A stretch of 36,117 nucleotides of DNA, taken from NCBI RefSeq assembly GCF_023130475.1, contig NZ_JAKHEX010000023.1:1-36117 (forward strand), read 5' to 3'. This document shows, in pieces, positions 30,329 to 36,117 of this stretch; positions within the stretch are counted from its first letter, which is position 1; each line of letters starts with the position of its first letter. This DNA comes from Aciditerrimonas ferrireducens. GTDB lineage: Bacteria; Actinomycetota; Acidimicrobiia; Acidimicrobiales; UBA8190. The notes below the pieces were generated by a model. That model did no database searches, had not been told where the DNA came from, and was given only the letters and a program-made list of their open reading frames with translations. A program made the position numbers and the translations under genes.

Positions 30329-31534
30329 GGCCCCGCTTGGCTGGTCGTCGGCGCCGAGCGCCCGGGTGAAGCCGGGGGGCACGAGGACGTCGCGGCGTTC
30401 GAGCTCTTTGACCGAGGCTCGGCCGAGGCCCATGAGGGTGGACTCGATGCCGCTGCGGAGCAGGTCCAAGACGTTCTCGACCCCGGCCTGGCCGTTGGCT
30501 GCGAGGCCCCAGAGGGCGGCCCGGCCGATGAGGACGGCCTTGGCTCCGAGGCAGAGGGCCTTCACCACGTCGCCGCCGCGGCGGATCCCCCCGTCGAGGA
30601 GCACCTCGACGTCGTCGCCGACGGCGTCGGCCACGGCGGGCAGGGCCCGGATGGTCGCGGGGGTGCCGTCGAGGTTGTTGCCGCCGTGGTTGGAGACGGA
30701 GATGGCCCGCACCCCGCAGTCCCGGGCTCGTTTCGCGTCGTCGACCCGGACGACGCCCTTCAGGAGCAGGGGGCCTTCCCAGGTCTCGACCAGCCAGCGG
30801 ACGTCGTCCCAGGTGGGGGGCGGGGTCTGCATCCACTGGCCGTAGGCGCCGAAGAAGGTCGGGGCGGGCTCGCCGGGTTCGGCCATGTTGGGGACCGTGA
30901 GGTCCGGGAGCTGCCCGTGGCGGAGCCACTCGGCCAGCCAGCGGGGCCGGGCGAGGACCTCGGGGGCGAGCTTTACCATGGCCTGGAGGTCGAGCTTCTC
31001 GGGGATCCAGGGGCTGCCCCAGTCCCGGCCGACGGCGAAGGACCAGTCGAGGGTCACGATCACGCCGGCCACCCCGGCTCGCTTGGCTCGGTCCAGGCGG
31101 CGGGCGATGGCGTCGCGGCCCCCGACCCAGTAGACCTGGAAGAAGGTCTGCGGGTTGGCGGCCACGACCTCCTCGAGGGGCTTGGAGGCGAAGGAGCTGA
31201 GTCCCATGGCCACCCCTCGGTTGGCTGCCGCCCGGGCCACGGCCACCTCGGCCTCGGGGTGGACGGCCTGGACGCCGGTGGGGGAGATGAGGACCGGCAT
31301 GGACAGGCGCTGCCCGAGGACCTCGACCGCCAGGTCCCGCTTCGGGGGCTGGCCGACCACGTGCGGGGCGAAGCCCAGCTCGGCGAAGGCCGCGACGTTG
31401 TCGTCGACGGTCACCCCTCGCTCGGAACCGGCCACGAGGGCCGCGTAGACCGAGCGGGGCAGGCGCCGGCGGGCCCGGCGCTGGGCCTCGGCCACGGTCT
31501 CGAACCACGGGTTTTGCCGCCAGGGCCAGTCCAT
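30326..31534 (-). CDS. mftD: pre-mycofactocin synthase MftD
   Basis: MftD is an FMN enzyme of the alpha-hydroxy-acid oxidase family that oxidatively deaminates the released dipeptide-derived ring (AHDP) to premycofactocin, the redox-active form. The 402 residues show family-specific parts: NPWFETVAEAQRRARRRLPR, VMPVLISPTGVQAVHPEAEV-like sequence, AMGLSSFASKPLEEVVAANP, and WMQTPPPTWDDVRWL. General FMN-enzyme residues are LLLKGVVRVDDA (Lys), SVSNHGGNNLDGTPATIRAL (catalytic His), and DGGIRRGGDVVKAL then GRAALWG (phosphate binding). ATG 31534 is preceded by AAGGA. The gene is convergent with mftC, unlike the usual colinear mftABCDEF order, and follows a CoA-racemase gene by 18 nt. Confidence 0.95.
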   Translation of the reverse strand: MDWPWRQNPWFETVAEAQRRARRRLPRSVYAALVAGSERGVTVDDNVAAFAELGFAPHVVGQPPKRDLAVEVLGQRLSMPVLISPTGVQAVHPEAEVAVARAAANRGVAMGLSSFASKPLEEVVAANPQTFFQVYWVGGRDAIARRLDRAKRAGVAGVIVTLDWSFAVGRDWGSPWIPEKLDLQAMVKLAPEVLARPRWLAEWLRHGQLPDLTVPNMAEPGEPAPTFFGAYGQWMQTPPPTWDDVRWLVETWEGPLLLKGVVRVDDAKRARDCGVRAISVSNHGGNNLDGTPATIRALPAVADAVGDDVEVLLDGGIRRGGDVVKALCLGAKAVLIGRAALWGLAANGQAGVENVLDLLRSGIESTLMGLGRASVKELERRDVLVPPGFTRALGADDQPSGA

Positions 31535-31552
31535 TCCTTCATCCTTCCACGC

Positions 31553-32725
31553 TCAGCGGCCAGCGTCGCCGGCTGCCTCCTCGGCGGAGGGGCCGAGAAC
31601 ACCGGCGTCGGCGAGCTGGCGGACGGTCGTCTCCTCGAGCCCCCAGGCGACAAGGGCCTGACCGCCGTCGGCACCAGGCTGGGGGGGTGGGCAGCGCACA
31701 GCCCCGGGGGTCCGGGAGAACCGGGGGGCTGGGCCGGGCTGGGTCACCCCGGCGACCTCCACGAAGGTGCCTCGGGCACGCAAGTGGGGGTCGGCGGGCG
31801 CCTCCCAGGGGGCCCGGACCGGGGCGACGCAGGCGTCGGTGCCGGCGAAGACGGCCTCCCACTCGGCCTGGGTCCGCTCCGAGAAACGCTCGGCGAATCG
31901 GGCCTTCGTGGCCGGCCAGGCCGCCCGGTCCATCTGCGGGGGCAGCTCGGCCGGGTCGAAGCCGAGGCCCTCCAGCAAGGCCGCGTAGAACTGGGGTTCG
32001 ATGGCCCCGACGGCCATGTATCGCCCGTCGGCCGTCTCGTAGACCTCGTAGAAGGGCGCGCCGCTGTCCAGGAGGTTGGCGCCCCGCTCCCGTTCCCAGA
32101 GGCCGGCCTGCAGAAAACCGTGGAGCATGGTGGTGAGCGAGGCGGCCCCGTCGACCATGGCGGCGTCGACCACCTGACCCCGACCCGAGCGGGCCCGCTC
32201 GACGAGGGCAGCGCAGATCCCGAAGGCCAACAGCAGTCCCCCGCCGCCGAAGTCCCCGACGAGGTTCAGCGGCGGCACCGGCCGGTCACCGTCACGGCCG
32301 ATGGGCCAGAGGGCCCCGGCGAGGGCGATGTAGTCGATGTCGTGACCGGCCCGCTCGGCCAGGGGCCCGTCCTGACCCCAGCCGGTCATCCGGCCGTAGA
32401 CCAGCCGGGGGTTGCGGGCCAGGCAGGCCTCGGGGCCCACCCCGAGGCGCTCGGCCACCTGGGGCCGCCAGCCCTCCACCAGCACGTCGGCCCGCTCCAC
32501 CAGGGCCAGCACGGCCGCCACCCCCTCGGGTCGCTTGAGGTCGAGGGCCACCGACTGCCGCCCTCGGAGCAGCAGGTCCCAGGAGGGTTCGGGGCCCGGG
32601 GGCCGACCGAGGCGCTCGACCCGGAGCACCTCGGCGCCGAGGTCGGCGAGGAGCATGCAGCAGTAGGGGCCCGGGCCGATGCCGGCCAGCTCGACGACCC
32701 GGATCCCTTCGAGCGGTCCGCTCAC
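31553..32725 (-). CDS. alpha-methylacyl-CoA racemase (CaiB/BaiF CoA-transferase superfamily)
   Basis: This enzyme interconverts the R and S forms of 2-methylacyl-CoA esters, needed for beta-oxidation of branched or sterol side chains. The 390 residues start [20 protein letters not shown], and [10 protein letters not shown] lies near residue 35. The catalytic residues known from the mycobacterial racemase are in place: His in [14 protein letters not shown] near 127, Asp in [15 protein letters not shown] near 156, and Glu in [20 protein letters not shown] near 236. GTG 32725 has AGGAGG 5 nt upstream. It ends 18 nt before mftD and starts 63 nt after a hydrolase gene, so a transcript through all three is likely. 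A link between the racemase and mycofactocin-dependent oxidation is only a possibility from position. Confidence 0.92.
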   Translation of the reverse strand: MSGPLEGIRVVELAGIGPGPYCCMLLADLGAEVLRVERLGRPPGPEPSWDLLLRGRQSVALDLKRPEGVAAVLALVERADVLVEGWRPQVAERLGVGPEACLARNPRLVYGRMTGWGQDGPLAERAGHDIDYIALAGALWPIGRDGDRPVPPLNLVGDFGGGGLLLAFGICAALVERARSGRGQVVDAAMVDGAASLTTMLHGFLQAGLWERERGANLLDSGAPFYEVYETADGRYMAVGAIEPQFYAALLEGLGFDPAELPPQMDRAAWPATKARFAERFSERTQAEWEAVFAGTDACVAPVRAPWEAPADPHLRARGTFVEVAGVTQPGPAPRFSRTPGAVRCPPPQPGADGGQALVAWGLEETTVRQLADAGVLGPSAEEAAGDAGR

Positions 32726-32788
32726 CTGTTCCTCCTTCTCGTGACGCGACGGGCTCGTCCCCGGCGCCGCCGGCTCGGGGCTCCCGGG

Positions 32789-33733
32789 TCAGGCGAGCCG
32801 CGGGTCCGCGGCTCTGACGGTGGCCAGGACCGCGTCGAGGACCGTGGGGATCGCCCCGGGGGGCAGCTCGTGACCCATGCCCGGCACGACGACCAGCCGG
32901 GCCCCGGGCACCGCCTTGGCGGTGGCCTCGCCGCCCGAGACGTCGATCAGGGGGTCGGCGGCCCCGTGGACCACGAGGGTCGGCACGCGAAGGGCCGAGA
33001 GCGCGGCCGTGCGGTCCTCGGCCAGGAGGATGGCCATGAGCTGGCGCGCCACCCCGTCGGGCCGGTAGGCCCGGTCGTAGCGGGCCGCTGCCCGGGTCCG
33101 AAGGGCCTCGTCGTCGACGGGGAATCCGGGCGAGCCGAGGACCCGGTGGTTGGCCAGCTCCCACTCGATCCAGCCCTCCCGGTCCGAGGGACCGCCCCGG
33201 GTCAGCAAGGCCGCGGCCTCCTCGGTCGGCTGGCCGACGCCAGGCGCCCCGGTGGTCGACATGACCGAGTAGAGGCTCCGGACCCGCTTCGGGTGCCGGA
33301 TCGCCACGAGCTGGGCGATCATGCCCCCCATGGAGACCCCCAGCACGTGGGCGTCGGGGACCCCGAGGGCGTCGAGCAGCCGGACGACGTCGTCGGCCAG
33401 GTCCTCCAGGGTGTAGGCCAGGGCCGACCGGTCCCGTCGGGAGAGCACGCCCAGGTCGAACCGGAACCGGGGGTCCCCGCCGCTCGAGAGCCCGGCGTCG
33501 CGGTTGTCGAACCGCAGCGTGGCCAGGCCGGCTGCTCGCAGACCGGCCAGGAAGCTCGGGTCCCAGTCGATCAGTTGGCCGCCCAGCCCGTTGACGAGCA
33601 CCATGACCGGCCCTTCGGGGTCGCCGACCAGCTCGTAGCAGAGCCGCACCTCCCCGCCGAGGAGCTCGGCGACCCCGGCCCTCGGCTCCTCGGCCGCTCC
33701 GCTGGCCTCCTGGCGAGCACCTGCCTCCCCCAT
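32789..33733 (-). CDS. alpha/beta hydrolase
   Basis: This 314-residue cytoplasmic hydrolase has the typical order: MVLVNGLGGQLIDWDPSFLA (oxyanion loop), LATLRFDNRDAGLSSGGDPR, the nucleophile elbow HVLGVSMGGMIAQLVAIRHP (GVSMG serine), a cap region, the acidic residue VVHGAADPLIDVSGG, and the catalytic histidine VVPGMGHELPPG. The RFDNRDxGLS motif is common in a large actinobacterial subgroup with esterase or lactonase-like members; the substrate is not known. ATG 33733 gives a short Glu/Ala-rich N-terminal lead and excludes a low-complexity upstream extension. It lies 50 nt after the PH-domain gene and 63 nt before the racemase. Confidence 0.9.
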   Translation of the reverse strand: MGEAGARQEASGAAEEPRAGVAELLGGEVRLCYELVGDPEGPVMVLVNGLGGQLIDWDPSFLAGLRAAGLATLRFDNRDAGLSSGGDPRFRFDLGVLSRRDRSALAYTLEDLADDVVRLLDALGVPDAHVLGVSMGGMIAQLVAIRHPKRVRSLYSVMSTTGAPGVGQPTEEAAALLTRGGPSDREGWIEWELANHRVLGSPGFPVDDEALRTRAAARYDRAYRPDGVARQLMAILLAEDRTAALSALRVPTLVVHGAADPLIDVSGGEATAKAVPGARLVVVPGMGHELPPGAIPTVLDAVLATVRAADPRLA

Positions 33734-33783
33734 GCCGGCATGGTCCCCCGCTCTGGACCGCCCGGTCAACTCGGCTGGTCGGT

Positions 33784-34530
33784 TCAGAGCTCGGCCAGGA
33801 GGGACCGCCGCTTGGCCTCGAACTCGGCGGCGGTCAGCAGACCCTCCTCGTAGAGGGCTTGGAGCTCCCGCAGCCGCTCGGCGACGCTGCGGCCATCCCC
33901 GGGGGCCGCCGGGGGCCGCGCCGGCTCGCTGGCACCCGCGCCCGGCCCCGGGAGGACCCAGCCGGCCGGCGGGGTGGGCTCGCCGGTCCATGGCCCCCGG
34001 GTCGGCCCGGGCAGCCCGGCGCCGCCGGGCCACAGGGCCCCGGCCGACCGCCAGGCCCCGAGGGCGTCGCGGAGGGCAGCCTCCCAGGCCCGGGGCCGGG
34101 GCAGGCCGGCAAGGACGAGCTCTTCGCCGCCCCCGGCCCGCACCGCCACGCTGCCCCGCCGAAGCAGCCAGTCCAGGGCGCTGCGTCGAACCTCGACCTC
34201 CCCGATCTGGGAGAGCAGCAGTTCCACGGTGGTCCGCCCGAACAGGCCCCTTCGGCACCGGAGCCGCCAGGTGGTCAGCTGGTAAGAGGTGCGGGAGCGC
34301 CGCCAGAGCCGGGCGCCGATCCAGAGGATCAGGATCCCTTCGAGGGCCGCCAGCACCCACCACAGCGCGACCGGCCAGGTCGGGGCCACGACGACCAGGG
34401 CAGCCAGGAGGCCGAGTCCGGCCACCCCGGCCAGGGCCGGCCAGCCGATCGTGGTCCACGACGGCTGCCCCTCGAGGACCAGCTGCTCGCCGCCCGACAG
34501 CTCGACGTTCCGCGACCGACCGACGGGCAC
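33784..34530 (-). CDS. PH-domain (bPH2/DUF304) membrane protein with C-terminal SHOCT domain
   Basis: This 248-residue protein has two adjacent hydrophobic segments, PALAGVAGLGLLAALVVVAP and VALWWVLAALEGILILWIG. They are followed by the bacterial PH fold: RTSYQLTTWRLRCRRGLFGR, TTVELLLSQIGEVEVRRSAL, RRGSVAVRAGGGEELVLAGL. A Pro/Gly-rich linker leads to SVAERLRELQALYEEGLLTA then EFEAKRRSLLAEL, a SHOCT motif found at protein ends. Such proteins are membrane-associated and of unknown role. GTG 34530 is the first plausible start after the anti-sigma stop (38 nt away) and has a weak site. It probably shares a transcript with the sigma/anti-sigma pair upstream. Confidence 0.83.
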   Translation of the reverse strand: MPVGRSRNVELSGGEQLVLEGQPSWTTIGWPALAGVAGLGLLAALVVVAPTWPVALWWVLAALEGILILWIGARLWRRSRTSYQLTTWRLRCRRGLFGRTTVELLLSQIGEVEVRRSALDWLLRRGSVAVRAGGGEELVLAGLPRPRAWEAALRDALGAWRSAGALWPGGAGLPGPTRGPWTGEPTPPAGWVLPGPGAGASEPARPPAAPGDGRSVAERLRELQALYEEGLLTAAEFEAKRRSLLAEL

Positions 34531-34568
34531 CGCCTGGAGGGTAGCCCCCGGCCCGATCGGGGTCGGGC

Positions 34569-35309
34569 TCAGGGTGCGTTCGAGCTCAGGTGCCCGCGCC
34601 CGATGACGCGCGGACCGGCCAGCACCTCGACCTGCTCGATGCTCCGCCAGCGCCAGGCCGTCGCCATGGTCACGACCGCCTGATGGGCACCCGCGAGCCA
34701 GGTGCCGGCCACGACCTGCCCCGCTGGCCCGAAAAGGACGCAGCGCAGGGTCGTGCTGCTCGTCGGCTGGTCCCGAAGGACCAGGTCGACTTCGGTCCCC
34801 CACGCCTTCGGCACCAGCTGGACCGTCCCGAGGACCGGCCCGTCTCCCCTCGGCGCCCGGAGGAAGGCGCTCGCCACGACGGCGGCTTGGGCCGCGCCCG
34901 GTGCCCCCGTGGCGCTCTGCTCCAGTCCGAAGGCCAGGCCTGCGGCGCCGAGGCTCAGGGCCACCACGACGGCCACCCGGCCGAGCACCCGCCGGCGGCA
35001 CTCCCGGACGGCTCGTCGGCAACGGGCCGAGAGGACCTCGACCCGGTGCTCCGGCGTGCCCGGGGCCGCTGCGCCGGGGTCGGCCGCCGCACGGTCCGGG
35101 CCGCTCGGCGCGCCTCCGGGCAGCACGCCGCTCCCCTGTGCGACCCGCCGGAGCAGGGCCGGCAGGGGGGCCAGCTCGGCCAGCTCCTCCTGGCACCCCG
35201 GACAGGCCCGCAGGTGGTCGGCCACGAGGCCGTGCTCGTCGGCGGCGAGGGCTCCGACGAGGTAGGCGCCGAGGAGCTCCCGGATGGCCTGGTGGCTCAG
35301 ATCGGCCAT
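34569..35309 (-). CDS. membrane anti-sigma factor with zinc-finger (ZAS) domain
   Basis: This 246-residue protein has an N-terminal anti-sigma zinc finger: HQAIRELLGAYLVGALAADE then HLRACPGCQEEL, containing the HxxxCxxC motif. A single membrane segment (VAVVVALSLGAAGLAFGL, about residues 112-130) separates it from a roughly 110-residue extracytoplasmic domain resembling anti-sigma-K-type C termini (STTLRCVLFGPAGQVVAGTW, then VEVLAG). It would hold the adjacent ECF sigma factor until an envelope signal arrives. Its ATG at 35309 lies inside the last codons of the sigma gene (13-nt overlap), which fits tight coupling of the pair. The signal is unknown. Confidence 0.9.
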   Translation of the reverse strand: MADLSHQAIRELLGAYLVGALAADEHGLVADHLRACPGCQEELAELAPLPALLRRVAQGSGVLPGGAPSGPDRAAADPGAAAPGTPEHRVEVLSARCRRAVRECRRRVLGRVAVVVALSLGAAGLAFGLEQSATGAPGAAQAAVVASAFLRAPRGDGPVLGTVQLVPKAWGTEVDLVLRDQPTSSTTLRCVLFGPAGQVVAGTWLAGAHQAVVTMATAWRWRSIEQVEVLAGPRVIGRGHLSSNAP

Positions 35310-35890
35310 GCCAGCTCCTCTAGGGCCAGGCGAAGGCTGCGCAGCCCGTAGTAGACCCGGCTCTTCACCGTCCCCACCGGGACCCCCAGCGTGCGGGCCA
35401 CCTCGGCCACCGGGCGGCCCTCGACCACGACCTGCTGGAGCACCTCGCGGTGGGCGGCCGAGAGCCGCTCGACGGCAGCAGCCACCACGGCGGCCTCGAC
35501 CAGCTGGTCGGCCTCGTCGAGTGCCGGGAAACCGGGATCGAGCCGGCCGGCTGCCGCCCCGCGGACCCCCTCGCCACCAGGTCCCCCACCGAGCCCCTCC
35601 AGGCCGACCTCCCGTGGCCGCCGCCGCTGCCGCCGGCCGCGGTCGACCGCCAGGTTCCGGGCCACCGTGGCCAGCCAGGCCCGAGCCGAGCCGCCGTGGC
35701 CGTCCAGGGCCTCGGGGTGTCGCCAGGCCCGCACCAGGGTCTCTTGCATGAGGTCCTCGGCGGCGGGCCGGTCACCGGCGGTCAACCGGAGGCAGAACGA
35801 GGCGAGCCAGGACCCGTGCTCGGCGACCAGCGCCCGCAGCTCCTGCTCCTGGGCGTCGTCCCCGCCCTGCCTCCGGCGACCGCGGCCCAC
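35297..35890 (-). CDS. ECF-type RNA polymerase sigma factor
   Basis: This 197-residue protein has region 2 with WLASFCLRLTAGDRPAAEDL then ETLVRAWRHPEAL, and WLATVARNLAVDRGRR. Region 4 has LSAAHREVLQQVVVEGRP and VAEVARTLGVPVGTVKSRVY, a clear helix-turn-helix. A glycine-rich spacer of about 35 residues separates the regions. It would direct RNA polymerase to a set of promoters when released by the anti-sigma factor encoded next. GTG 35890 is the only suitable start, 4 nt after the stop of the preceding repeat protein. It has no good ribosome-binding site, so expression may depend on translation of that gene. Confidence 0.92.
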   Translation of the reverse strand: MGRGRRRQGGDDAQEQELRALVAEHGSWLASFCLRLTAGDRPAAEDLMQETLVRAWRHPEALDGHGGSARAWLATVARNLAVDRGRRQRRRPREVGLEGLGGGPGGEGVRGAAAGRLDPGFPALDEADQLVEAAVVAAAVERLSAAHREVLQQVVVEGRPVAEVARTLGVPVGTVKSRVYYGLRSLRLALEELAWPI

Positions 35891-35894
35891 GGGG

Positions 35895-36117
35895 TCAGCC
35901 GGCGTCGGCCAGCCCGACCACCGGGCTGCGGGGATGCAGGCCAGCACCCGGCACGGACCCCAGGTACGAGGCGTCCCCGAAGGCGTACACCCCACCGTCC
36001 TGGCCGACCAGCCAGTAGCCCTGGTCATCGGGGGTCGGCACGATCCCCACCACCGGCGCCGCCGGCCGCACCCCGATCCCCGGCAACGACCCGAAGAACT
36101 GGGCGTCACCGAAGCTG
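35895..36117 (-). CDS. C-terminal end of a GYWLVG-repeat protein (partial)
   Basis: Only the last 73 or so codons lie in the window; the 5' part is beyond the right edge. The sequence has two unit starts, SFGDAQFFGSLPGIG and YAFGDASYLGSVPGAG, each followed by a PVVG strand, with PDDQGYWLVGQDGGV between. Repeats of this kind (about 50 residues) occur in large extracellular proteins of Acidimicrobiia and suggest a beta-propeller or similar fold. It ends VVGLADAG. Four nt separate its stop from the sigma-factor start. Function is unknown. Confidence 0.8.
   Translation of the reverse strand, partial: SFGDAQFFGSLPGIGVRPAAPVVGIVPTPDDQGYWLVGQDGGVYAFGDASYLGSVPGAGLHPRSPVVGLADAG

Noticed and set aside
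30686..33853. 1055-residue plus-strand frame
   Set aside because: It spans the reverse of mftD, the racemase and the hydrolase, all of which carry catalytic motifs. Its sequence is a Gly/Asp/His-rich shadow.
1..36117. tRNA, rRNA, insertion sequence or prophage genes
   Set aside because: Gaps between genes are mostly under 150 nt. None shows a cloverleaf, transposase, integrase or terminal repeat pattern.

Overview
The window is very GC-rich, with strong G/C preference at third codon positions, frequent GTG starts and long antisense open frames. Its gene content points to an actinobacterium, most likely of the class Acidimicrobiia. Three observations support this: DUF2469 and mycofactocin genes are present, the four-cysteine forms of L28 and L32 are used, and the right edge carries the end of a protein with GYWLVG-type repeats, which are common in Acidimicrobiia. 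The class assignment is an inference from these markers, not from a phylogeny.

From 1 to about 23,000 the minus strand carries an almost unbroken housekeeping block. In transcription order it reads fakA, recG, rsmD, coaD, a DivIVA-like coiled-coil gene, DUF177, rpmF, plsX, acpP, rnc, mutM, smc, ftsY, ffh, rpsP, khpA, rimM, trmD, rplS, DUF2469, yraN, an enoyl-CoA hydratase/isomerase, yifB and the start of dprA. Many neighbours overlap by 4 nt or are a few bases apart, so the block is probably a set of coupled operons. It joins ribosome and tRNA maturation, protein targeting, chromosome organisation, lipid precursor supply and DNA repair. lepB and rnhB, often found between rplS and DUF2469 in Actinobacteria, are absent. 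MutM lacks an internal 20-residue piece of its DNA-binding motif. A perfect 12-bp hairpin ends at the ffh start codon.

From 23,000 to 28,600 there are alternating single genes: rpmB, a lipoprotein alpha/beta hydrolase, a methyltransferase, thiL, GTP-dependent PEP carboxykinase and a stand-alone Lrp/AsnC effector domain. Two convergent pairs share one CTAG that supplies both stop codons.

From 28,600 to 31,534 lies a compact, rearranged mycofactocin locus. It has the precursor mftA, a radical SAM maturase mftC with an abbreviated MftB-like (RRE) segment fused to its N terminus, and a convergent mftD. No separate mftB and no mftE or mftF are seen. Upstream of mftA are tandem repeats and a 29-nt AT-rich element that recurs in the long gap upstream of yifB, 26 kb away, at 27 of 29 positions and in the same orientation relative to the downstream gene.

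From 31,553 to the end, a minus-strand series probably feeds into mftD: repeat protein (partial), ECF sigma factor, membrane zinc-finger anti-sigma factor, PH-domain/SHOCT membrane protein, alpha/beta hydrolase, alpha-methylacyl-CoA racemase, mftD. No tRNA, rRNA, CRISPR array, insertion sequence or prophage gene was seen.
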